From an uncultured Phenylobacterium sp. (GTDB lineage Bacteria > Pseudomonadota > Alphaproteobacteria > Caulobacterales > Caulobacteraceae), in contig CAMFIW010000147.1 in NCBI GenBank assembly GCA_945952355.1, positions 1 through 6,976 on the forward strand: a stretch of DNA of 6,976 nucleotides. The letters run 5' to 3'. The stretch's first letter is position 1. Every line of letters starts with the position of its first letter. This document shows positions 1 to 5,409 of the stretch, one piece after another. Made by a program: the position numbers and the translations under genes. A model generated the notes under the pieces. That model saw nothing but the letters and a program-made list of their open reading frames with translations. It did not search any database and was not told where the DNA came from.

Positions 1-503
1 GCCTGAGGGAGGTGCAGGTCGAGCGGCCGCTGAGGAGCCAGCCCCTGCAGGTGGCCGAGGACTACCGCACCACCCGCCTGTCCCTGACGGCCCATCCCTG
101 CAGCTTCTTCCGCGAGGACCTGGTCAAGGCCGGCGCCGTGCCGGCCAAGGCGCTGGCGAGCCTGCGCAACGGCCGCTGGACCTCGGTGGGCGGTCTGGTC
201 CTGGTGCGCCAGCGGCCGGGCACCGCCAAGGGGGTGGTGTTCATGACCCTCGAGGACGAGACCGGCGTGGCCAATATCGTGGTCTGGAAGGACGTGTTCG
301 ACGCCAATCGCCGGCTGGTGATGAGCGGCTCCTTCCTGGTGGTGCACGGCCAGATCCAGAGCGAGAGCAATGTGGTCCACCTGGTGGCCAAGAGCTTCAC
401 CGACCTGTCCCACCTACACGCGGCGATGAAACAGGACGATGCGGCGCCCGAGCCCGGCCGCAAGCCCACCGCCCGCCTGGTCTCCAGCCGGGACTTCCAT
501 TGA
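1..503 (+). CDS. dnaE2: Error-prone DNA polymerase DnaE2 (ImuC), C-terminal part
   Basis: This is the C-terminal end of the alternative DNA polymerase III alpha subunit that acts with ImuA and ImuB in SOS-induced translesion synthesis. The gene runs in from the left edge. The first complete in-frame codon is at base 3 and the TGA stop is at 501-503, leaving about 166 residues. After a linker with the motif AEDYRTTRLSLTAHP, typical of the end of the DnaE-family fingers region, comes the C-terminal OB-fold. It carries the family signature LVLVRQRPGTAKGV followed by TLEDETGVANIVVW (OB strands). The chain ends in SSRDFH, the usual DnaE2 C-terminus, so the end looks intact. The polymerase active site (PHP and palm domains) lies outside the window, so catalytic competence cannot be judged. 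Identification as DnaE2 rather than replicative DnaE1 rests on the VRQRPGTAKG motif and the SRDFH tail. The GTG at 12 is an internal codon, not a start. Confidence 0.93.
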   Translation, partial: LREVQVERPLRSQPLQVAEDYRTTRLSLTAHPCSFFREDLVKAGAVPAKALASLRNGRWTSVGGLVLVRQRPGTAKGVVFMTLEDETGVANIVVWKDVFDANRRLVMSGSFLVVHGQIQSESNVVHLVAKSFTDLSHLHAAMKQDDAAPEPGRKPTARLVSSRDFH

Positions 504-549
504 CGGCGACGCGCCCACGCCCGCCAACCTGGGCCGATACCCTACCGCA

Positions 550-579
550 TTGTTGGGATAACGCTGTTCGCGCTAGGAT
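550..579 (+). promoter_or_regulatory. Possible promoter of the sulfotransferase gene
   Basis: In the 104-base gap after dnaE2 there is TTGTTG at 550-555 and TAGGAT at 574-579, 18 bases apart. The sequence GCTAGGAT around the second box partly fits the Caulobacter housekeeping -10 pattern (GCTANAWC). The match is weak and the gene could instead be read through from dnaE2. I see no terminator hairpin in the gap. Confidence 0.25.
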
Positions 580-592
580 CGCTCCGCTCTTT

Positions 593-599
593 GGGGAGG
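593..599 (+). promoter_or_regulatory. Ribosome binding site deciding the sulfotransferase start
   Basis: GGGGAGG at 593-599 lies 8 bases before the ATG at 608. It is the best Shine-Dalgarno in the window for a plus-strand gene. It favours ATG 608 over the in-frame TTG at 500, which would overlap the end of dnaE2 and has no such site. Confidence 0.8.
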
Positions 600-607
600 C
601 TGTCACG

Positions 608-1570
608 ATGATGACGCTCGAACGCGCGCCGACGCGCACCTATCACACCGCGATCATGGATTCCCGCCAGTGGGACAGCTTCGCGATGCGGCCCGACGAC
701 ATCGTCATCGCCACCTATCCCAAGTGCGGAACGACCTGGACCCAGCGGGTGGTCGACCTGCTGGTGTTCCAGAATACCGACGCGCGGCCGATCATGGACA
801 ACTCCGTCTGGCTGGACGCGCGCATCTTCGCGCCGCACGCCGAGAACCTCGCCACACTCGAGGCCCAGAACCACCGGCGGTTCATCAAGAGCCACCTGCC
901 CTTCGATTCCCTGCCGATCTACGACACCGTGAAATACGTCCACGTGGCCCGCGACGGCCGCGACGCCTTCCTGTCCTGGCACAACCACGTGCGGGGTTTC
1001 ACGCCGGAGGCGAAGATGAAGGTCGGCATGATCGTGATGAACGATCCGGACCTGCCCAAGGACGGCCCGCTGGAGGCGCCCGAAGATCCGCAGCTCATGT
1101 ACCAGGGCTGGATCGCCAACGCCGAAGCCGATCCGCGCACCGGTCCCGGCGCGGACCTCTCCTACTTCGATTTCGAGATGACCTATTGGCGCGAGCGGGC
1201 GCGCAAGAACCTGCTGATGGTCCACTATGCGGACATGAAGGCCGACCTGGAGGGCGAGATGCGGCGTATCTCGGATTTCCTGGAGATCGAAACCCCGGCG
1301 GCGCGGTTGAAGGAACTGGCCAAGGCGGCCCAGTTCGAGGCGCTGAAGGCCCAGGGTCCCGCCTTGCTGCCGAAGATCGGAGAGCATTTCGACAACGGCC
1401 CCGAACGCTTCCTGAACCGCGGCGTCAACGGCCGCTGGCGCGACGTGCTGAACGAGGCCGATCTGGCGCGCTATGCCGCGGTGGCCAAGCGCAAGCTGAG
1501 CCCGGCCGCCGCCGACTGGCTGGAAAAGGGCCGACTTGCGACGACCGACCCGCGCGCCGCGGCGGACTGA
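608..1570 (+). CDS. PAPS-dependent sulfotransferase (Sulfotransfer_1 family)
   Basis: The predicted 320-residue cytosolic enzyme should transfer a sulfuryl group from 3'-phosphoadenosine 5'-phosphosulfate (PAPS) to a hydroxyl or amine acceptor. The phosphosulfate-binding loop is YPKCGTTW (residues 37-44), with Lys39. The motif KSHLPF (94-99) carries the likely catalytic base His96. The 3'-phosphate-binding segment VARDGRDAFLSWHNH (113-127) has the expected Arg115 and Ser123. Near the C-terminus, RGVNGRWRDVL (271-281) matches the final PAPS-binding element usually written RKGxxGDWK. All motifs are present in the usual order and at roughly the usual length, so the enzyme looks complete and active. 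The start at ATG 608 is chosen from the strong GGGGAGG upstream; a second ATG follows at 611. The acceptor cannot be read from sequence, and no PAPS-synthesis or acceptor-pathway genes are nearby. The gene converges on the YjbR-family gene with 3 bases between stop codons. Confidence 0.92.
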   Translation: MMTLERAPTRTYHTAIMDSRQWDSFAMRPDDIVIATYPKCGTTWTQRVVDLLVFQNTDARPIMDNSVWLDARIFAPHAENLATLEAQNHRRFIKSHLPFDSLPIYDTVKYVHVARDGRDAFLSWHNHVRGFTPEAKMKVGMIVMNDPDLPKDGPLEAPEDPQLMYQGWIANAEADPRTGPGADLSYFDFEMTYWRERARKNLLMVHYADMKADLEGEMRRISDFLEIETPAARLKELAKAAQFEALKAQGPALLPKIGEHFDNGPERFLNRGVNGRWRDVLNEADLARYAAVAKRKLSPAAADWLEKGRLATTDPRAAAD

Positions 1571-1573
1571 GCC

Positions 1574-1951
1574 TCACCCTTCGCCAACCAGGGCGGCGAG
1601 CTTCCGGCCGGCGACGGCGCGATAGCTCTGCCGCATCCAGCCCTTCAGGGTGTCCATTTCGCCGAGGATCGCGTCGTGCGGCCCGAAGTGACTGATGACC
1701 CAGTCATGCCGCCGATACCAGCCGCGGCTCTCGCGCACGAACCACAGGCCCTGAACCATCTCGAACGACACCGGCAGCTTGAGGATGACAGTCAGTTGGT
1801 CGAGCGGCTGGGCCTTGTCGCCGATCATGGCGAAGGGCCGGTCCTTAACCCGCAGATTGCGCACCATGGCCCAGCCATGGGCCAGGGAGGTCCGCGGCAG
1901 ACCCAGGCCATAGGCCGTCAGTTCCGCCTCGGCCTGCTCGTGCGGCGTCAC
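1574..1951 (-). CDS. MmcQ/YjbR (DUF419) family protein
   Basis: This 125-residue protein resembles the small YjbR/MmcQ family, whose fold is similar to the double wing of CyaY-like DNA-binding proteins but whose function is not established. Visible family features are an N-terminal helix ending in LGLPRTSLAHGWAMVRNLRV (the 'lp.t.e...wg...' pattern around residues 16-35), then a strand with RPFAMIG (38-44) and LTVILKLP (53-60). A C-terminal helix carries MRQSYRAVAGRKL. The start is taken as the GTG whose last base is at 1949. Its GTGA overlaps the TGA stop of the gene just upstream (1948-1950), a standard translational-coupling arrangement, so the two proteins are probably made together. The same frame stays open upstream to 2350. 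That extension is arginine/glycine-rich shadow sequence across the upstream gene and is not part of the protein. Length fits the family (about 115-130 residues). Confidence 0.85.
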   Translation of the reverse strand: MTPHEQAEAELTAYGLGLPRTSLAHGWAMVRNLRVKDRPFAMIGDKAQPLDQLTVILKLPVSFEMVQGLWFVRESRGWYRRHDWVISHFGPHDAILGEMDTLKGWMRQSYRAVAGRKLAALVGEG

Positions 1952-2316
1952 CGCGCCGTTTCTCCGGCGACCACCCAATCCGGCTCCGGATCGACCTCGA
2001 AGCGGACCGCGTCGATCTCGGACAGGCCCTGGATCCAGGCCTTGGCGATACGGTGGCCGCCATCCATCAGCCCGCCCGCCGCCGAGAAGATGATCGGATA
2101 GGACAGGTCGGCGGCGACGATCCGCCCGACATGTCCCGCCACATCCCGCACGCTGGGCGCGCGGCCGTGGAACCAGCAGTCGCGGTCGAATTCGGGAATG
2201 TCGGCGATGGCGACGCGGAACACCGGCAGGCCCACGGCGGCGGCCCAAAGCCGCTCCGTGAGCCAGAAGCCCCGGCCACCAGGGACCGTGCCCGAATATT
2301 TCTGAGGTCCGGCCAT
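1948..2316 (-). CDS. Hypothetical protein with a ParB-like motif
   Basis: This is a 122-residue protein without a securely known function. The body (residues 18-115) has natural-looking composition: FWLTERLWAAAVGLPVFRV, then IADIPEFDRDCWFHG, then LMDGGHRIAKAWIQG (83-97), then AVRFEVDPEPDW. The DGGHR element preceded by hydrophobic strands resembles the 'GxHR' motif of the ParB N-terminal/sulfiredoxin-like fold, where it contacts nucleotide or phosphate. From memory, similar short proteins are annotated in other proteobacteria as hypothetical or ParB-like; I infer at most that fold. It has no HTH domain, so it is not a full ParB. The ATG at 2316 is the only reasonable start; its Shine-Dalgarno is poor, and the first 16 residues look less conserved-like than the rest. 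It is coupled to the YjbR-family gene through a GTGA overlap and lies 68 bases after the serA stop on the same strand. Confidence 0.75.
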   Translation of the reverse strand: MAGPQKYSGTVPGGRGFWLTERLWAAAVGLPVFRVAIADIPEFDRDCWFHGRAPSVRDVAGHVGRIVAADLSYPIIFSAAGGLMDGGHRIAKAWIQGLSEIDAVRFEVDPEPDWVVAGETAR

Positions 2317-2354
2317 GCCGCATGGTCCGACCGGATCGACGAGGTTGCAAGCCC

Positions 2355-2374
2355 CGCCGTCGCGAACGACGGCG
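2355..2374 (-). terminator. Hairpin after serA, possible terminator
   Basis: There is a perfect 8-bp stem, CGCCGTCG paired with CGACGGCG, closing a TTCG tetraloop when read on the minus strand. It begins 10 bases after the serA stop. The bases after the stem (GGGCTTGC) lack a real U-run. It may therefore be a weak or Rho-assisted terminator, or a 3' stabilising hairpin, and the two genes beyond may receive read-through from serCA. Confidence 0.5.
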
Positions 2375-2384
2375 AGGCCGCCGA

Positions 2385-3959
2385 TCAGAACCGCAGGGTG
2401 CGGGCTTCCTTCACGTGCGGCAGGGCGCGGATCTTGCCGACCAGCTCGTCGGACGGATCCTGGTCGACCCCGACGAGGGCGATGGCGTCCTCGCCGGCCG
2501 AGACCCGGCCGAGGTTGAAGGTGGCGATATTGACCTTGGCGTCGGCCAGCAGGGCCCCGAGGTTGCCGATGAAGCCGGGCTTGTCGAGGTTGTTGACGTA
2601 CAGCATGACCGGCGCGAAGGGGGCGTCGAGGTCCATGCCCTTGACCTCGATGATGCGCGGCGTGCCGGCGAGGACCGAGCCCGCGAACGAACGCTTGCCC
2701 ATGGCCGTGGTGACCGTCACGCGCACCAGGCTCTCATAGATCGGACTGTCGTCCTGCTTGATCTCGGAGACGACGATGCCGCGTTCCTTGGCCATGGCCG
2801 GGGCCGAGACCATGTTCACCTCGGCCAGCATCGGGCGCAGGACGCCGGCCAGCGCCGCGGCGGTGAGCGGGCGGGTGTTGAGGCTGGCGACCTCGCCTTC
2901 GTAGGCGATCTCGATCGCCTTGACCTCGACGTCGATCATCTGGCCGGCAAAGGCGCCGAGGCGTTCGGCGAGCGCGACGAATGGCTTCAGCTTCGGCGCC
3001 TCGTCGGCGGTGACCGACGGGCTATTCAGCGCATTTGTGACGGCGCCGGTGAGCAGGTAGTCGCTCATCTGTTCGGCCACTTGCAGGGCCACGTTCTCTT
3101 GGGCCTCGAGGGTCGAAGCGCCCAGGTGCGGGGTGGCGATGAAGTTCTCGGCCCCGAACAGCACGTTGGCCTTGGCCGGCTCCTCGACGAAGACGTCGAA
3201 GGCGGCGCCGCCGACATGACCCTCGTCCAGCAGCTTGCGCAGCGCCGCCTCGTCCACCAGGCCGCCGCGGGCGCAGTTGACGATCAGGACGCCCTTCTTG
3301 GTCTTGGCCAGGCTGGTCGCCGACAGGATGTTGCGGGTCTTGTCGGTCAGCGGGGTGTGCAGGGTGATGATGTCGGCTCGGGCCAGCAGCTCGTCGAGCT
3401 CGACCTTCTCGACGCCGATCTCGACGGCGCGTTCCGCCGACAGGAAGGGGTCGTAGGCCACGACCTTCATCTTCAGCCCGTTCGCGCGGTCGGCGACGAT
3501 GCCGCCGATATTGCCGGCGCCGATCAGGCCGAGGGTCTTGGCGTACAGCTCCACGCCCATGAAGCGGTTCTTCTCCCACTTGCCGGCTTGGGTGGAGACG
3601 TCGGCGGCGGGGAGTTGGCGAGCCAGCGCGAACATCATGGCGATCGCGTGCTCGGCGGTGGTGATCGAGTTGCCGAACGGCGTGTTCATCACCACGATCC
3701 CCTTCGAGGTCGCGGCGGGGATGTCGACATTGTCCACGCCGATTCCGGCGCGGCCGATCACCCTCATCTTGGTGGCGGCGGCGAGGACGTCCTTGTCGGC
3801 CTTGGTGGCCGATCGGACGGCCAGGCCGTCATAGTCGCCGATGATCTTCAGAAGCTCGTCCTTGGAGAGGCCGGTCTTCACGTCGGCCTCGACGCCGCGC
3901 TGCTTGAAGATGTCGATAGCGGCGGGGCTCAGCTTGTCGGCGATGAGTACGCGGGGCAT
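2385..3959 (-). CDS. serA: D-3-phosphoglycerate dehydrogenase SerA
   Basis: This 524-residue cytosolic enzyme catalyses the NAD-dependent oxidation of 3-phosphoglycerate to 3-phosphohydroxypyruvate, the first committed step of L-serine synthesis. Residues 1 to about 310 form the substrate- and nucleotide-binding domains. The Rossmann loop is GAGNIG (147-152) with the acidic residue Asp170 at the end of the next strand. The catalytic triad fits Arg231 (in NCARGG), Glu260 (in VEEP) and His278 (in TPHLGAST); their spacing equals that of human PHGDH. About residues 315-452 form the intervening allosteric-substrate-binding-type domain. The C-terminal ACT domain (about 453-524, with KPGFIGNLGALLADAKVNI) is the usual serine sensor. 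Length and domain order match the long form seen in Mycobacterium and mammals, not the roughly 410-residue E. coli form. The ATG at 3959 has AAGGA 9 bases upstream (3969-3973). It is the second gene of the serC-serA operon, so serine feedback at the ACT domain is likely. Confidence 0.97.
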   Translation of the reverse strand: MPRVLIADKLSPAAIDIFKQRGVEADVKTGLSKDELLKIIGDYDGLAVRSATKADKDVLAAATKMRVIGRAGIGVDNVDIPAATSKGIVVMNTPFGNSITTAEHAIAMMFALARQLPAADVSTQAGKWEKNRFMGVELYAKTLGLIGAGNIGGIVADRANGLKMKVVAYDPFLSAERAVEIGVEKVELDELLARADIITLHTPLTDKTRNILSATSLAKTKKGVLIVNCARGGLVDEAALRKLLDEGHVGGAAFDVFVEEPAKANVLFGAENFIATPHLGASTLEAQENVALQVAEQMSDYLLTGAVTNALNSPSVTADEAPKLKPFVALAERLGAFAGQMIDVEVKAIEIAYEGEVASLNTRPLTAAALAGVLRPMLAEVNMVSAPAMAKERGIVVSEIKQDDSPIYESLVRVTVTTAMGKRSFAGSVLAGTPRIIEVKGMDLDAPFAPVMLYVNNLDKPGFIGNLGALLADAKVNIATFNLGRVSAGEDAIALVGVDQDPSDELVGKIRALPHVKEARTLRF

Positions 3960-3988
3960 GGGCGGGTGTCCTTGCAGGTAGGGGTGTG

Positions 3989-4035
3989 CGCTCCCGGATC
4001 CGCGGCGCGCGCGGTGGTCCAGGCGGCCGGGAGCG
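3989..4035 (-). repeat. Inverted repeat in the serC-serA intergenic gap
   Basis: CGCTCCCGG (3989-3997) and CCGGGAGCG (4027-4035) form a perfect 9-bp inverted repeat around a 29-base centre. The centre itself can form a small hairpin, CCGCG (4000-4004) with CGCGG (4010-4014). The element fills most of the 84-base gap between the serC stop and the serA Shine-Dalgarno. No U-run follows on the minus strand, so a simple terminator is unlikely. It may protect the upstream mRNA or set the serC to serA ratio. Confidence 0.6.
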
Positions 4036-4043
4036 TCAGGGCT

Positions 4044-5213
4044 TCAGGCGGTTTGCAGGTCGGCGATGACGGAGGCGAACGCCCAGTCGAGCCAGGGGGT
4101 GAGCGCTTCCACGTCGGAAGTCTCCACCGTGGCGCCGCACCAGATGCGCAGGCCGGGCGGGGCGTCGCGATAGCCTCCTACGTCGAGGGCCGCGCCTTCC
4201 TTCTCCAGCACCGCGGCCAGCTTCTTGGCGAAGTCGGCCTGGGCGTCCTCGGAGAGGCCGGTGACGCGGGCGTCGACGACCTTGAGGCACACCGAGGTGT
4301 TCGAGCGGATGGCGGCGGTCTCGGCCAGGAACTCGACCCACGGGGTCTTGGCGACCCAGTCAGCAAGCACGCCAAGATTGGCGTCGGCGCGGCGCTTCAT
4401 CTCTGTCAGGCCGCCGATCTGGCCCGCCCACTTCAGCGCGTCGACCGCATCTTCCACCGCCAGCATCGAGGGCGTGTTGATCGTGGCGCCCTCGAAAAGG
4501 TCGAGCGTGACCTTGCCGCCCTTGGTCATGCGGAAGAGCTTCGGCATCGGCCACGCCGGGGTGTGGCTCTCCAGCCGCGCGACGGCGCGCGGCGACAGGA
4601 TCAGCACCCCGTGCGCGGCCTCGCCGCCCAGCGCCTTCTGCCAGGAGAAGGTCACGACATCGAGCTTGCCCCAGTCCAGGTCCTGGGCGAAGGCGGCGCT
4701 GGTGGCGTCGCAGATGGTGATGCCTTCACGGTCGGCGGCGATGAAATCGGCGTTCGGAACGCGGACGCCCGAGGTGGTGCCGTTCCAGGTGAAGACCAGG
4801 TCGGCGTCCTTGCGCACCTTGGTCAAGTCGGGGAGTTGGCCATAGGGGGCGTCGAGCACCTCGGCCTGGATCTTCAGCTGCTTGGTCACGTCGGTGACCC
4901 AGTCCTTGCCGAAGCTCTCGAAGGCTAGGAGCTGGACGGGTTTCGGCCCCAGCATCGACCACATCGCCATTTCCACGGCGCCGGTGTCGGAAGCCGGCAC
5001 GATGCCGACCAGGAAGTCGTCCGGAACCTCGAGCACCTCGCGGGTGCGATCGATGGCTTCCTTCAGGCGCGCCTTGCCCAGCTTGGAGCGGTGCGAGCGG
5101 CCGAGGACGGCGTTGGTGAGATTTTCTGGAGTCCAGCCGGGGCGCTTTGCGCAGGGGCCCGACGAGAATTCGGCGCGCGCGGGGCGCATCGCCGGCTTGG
5201 CGAGGGTATTCAT
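4044..5213 (-). CDS. serC: Phosphoserine aminotransferase SerC
   Basis: This is a 389-residue PLP enzyme of the class V aminotransferase fold. It converts 3-phosphohydroxypyruvate and glutamate to O-phospho-L-serine and 2-oxoglutarate, the second step of serine synthesis, and may also act in pyridoxal phosphate synthesis. Residues 16-27, [12 protein letters not shown], form the N-terminal substrate loop. WNGTTSGV (143-150) binds the cofactor phosphate region, Asp169 in ICDATSA should pair with the pyridine nitrogen, and Lys193 in [13 protein letters not shown] is the Schiff-base lysine. The sequence belongs to the 'Methanosarcina-type' SerC subgroup common in alphaproteobacteria, which differs from E. 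coli SerC. The ATG at 5213 is preferred because GGGAG (5226-5222) lies 8 bases upstream. An in-frame ATG at 5228 would add only MGDIA and lacks a properly spaced ribosome site. The frame remains open further upstream, but that stretch is leader RNA and promoter. serA follows after 84 bases. Confidence 0.96.
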   Translation of the reverse strand: MNTLAKPAMRPARAEFSSGPCAKRPGWTPENLTNAVLGRSHRSKLGKARLKEAIDRTREVLEVPDDFLVGIVPASDTGAVEMAMWSMLGPKPVQLLAFESFGKDWVTDVTKQLKIQAEVLDAPYGQLPDLTKVRKDADLVFTWNGTTSGVRVPNADFIAADREGITICDATSAAFAQDLDWGKLDVVTFSWQKALGGEAAHGVLILSPRAVARLESHTPAWPMPKLFRMTKGGKVTLDLFEGATINTPSMLAVEDAVDALKWAGQIGGLTEMKRRADANLGVLADWVAKTPWVEFLAETAAIRSNTSVCLKVVDARVTGLSEDAQADFAKKLAAVLEKEGAALDVGGYRDAPPGLRIWCGATVETSDVEALTPWLDWAFASVIADLQTA

Positions 5214-5290
5214 TGCGATGTCTCCCATCCTTACAGATGGGCTGCGCCCCGTTGGGGGGGCGTGGCCCAGGGCGGAGAAACGCCGAATCC
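5214..5290 (-). ncRNA. serC leader RNA (putative cis-regulatory structure)
   Basis: Read on the minus strand, three helices can be drawn in the serC 5' leader. P1 is GGCG (5284-5281) with CGCC (5274-5271). P2 has an outer stem TGGGC (5269-5265) with GCCCA (5242-5238) and an inner stem CGCCCC (5262-5257) with GGGGCG (5250-5245). P3 is CCCATC (5241-5236) with GATGGG (5229-5224), a perfect 6-bp hairpin with a 6-base loop. P3 includes most of the Shine-Dalgarno GGGAG. The P2 outer stem and P3 compete for the same CCCA bases, so only one can form at a time. A 'serC leader' RNA family upstream of alphaproteobacterial serC-serA operons, whose last stem covers the serC ribosome site, has been described from comparative genomics. 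This location and architecture match it, although I cannot score the covariance model here. The ligand, if any, is unknown. Confidence 0.72.
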
Positions 5291-5291
5291 G

Positions 5292-5320
5292 GGTTAAGGG
5301 CAAGTGAAAGTTTTCGACAG
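5292..5320 (-). promoter_or_regulatory. Possible serC promoter
   Basis: On the minus strand CTGTCG (5320-5315, four of six with TTGACG) is followed after exactly 17 bases by TTAACC (5297-5292), which sits in CCTTAACC and partly fits the Caulobacter -10 pattern. Transcription from here would start near 5285, just before the first helix of the leader RNA. The spacing and the fit to the leader support it; the box matches are only moderate. Confidence 0.35.
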
Positions 5321-5341
5321 CGCGTTTCGGCGCCGCTGATA

Positions 5342-5372
5342 TCGACGCGCGGCGTTTGGCGTGCGCTAGCTG
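5342..5372 (+). promoter_or_regulatory. Possible promoter of the EamA gene
   Basis: TCGACG (5342-5347) resembles the -35 element TTGACG, and GCTAGCTG (5365-5372) shares GCTA with the Caulobacter -10 pattern. The spacing is somewhat long. It would fire away from serC across the 196-base divergent gap. Confidence 0.22.
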
Positions 5373-5409
5373 CGCGCCCGACCTTCGCCGCCGAGCCCGC
5401 GCCCGATTC

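Noticed and set aside
500..607. N-terminal extension of the sulfotransferase from TTG 500
   Set aside because: The extra 36 residues overlap the dnaE2 stop and lack a ribosome site, while ATG 608 has GGGGAGG at ideal distance.
542..1387. Minus-strand open frame of 281 codons inside the sulfotransferase
   Set aside because: Its composition (His, Gly, Arg, Val-rich) reflects the complement of the sulfotransferase codons, and there is no ribosome site or domain.
670..1695. Plus-strand open frame overlapping the sulfotransferase in another frame
   Set aside because: It is extremely arginine-rich with no family motif, and the sulfotransferase frame explains this DNA.
2322..4928. Very long plus-strand open frame (868 codons) opposite serA and serC
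   Set aside because: It is antisense to two clearly identified enzymes, is rich in Gly, Asp, Arg and Val from complement of GC-biased codons, and has no recognisable domain. It is a typical GC-rich shadow.
5254..5260. Run of seven G (plus strand) as a phase-variation tract
   Set aside because: It lies in the untranslated leader loop of the P2 helix, not in a coding frame, so slippage would not switch a protein on and off.
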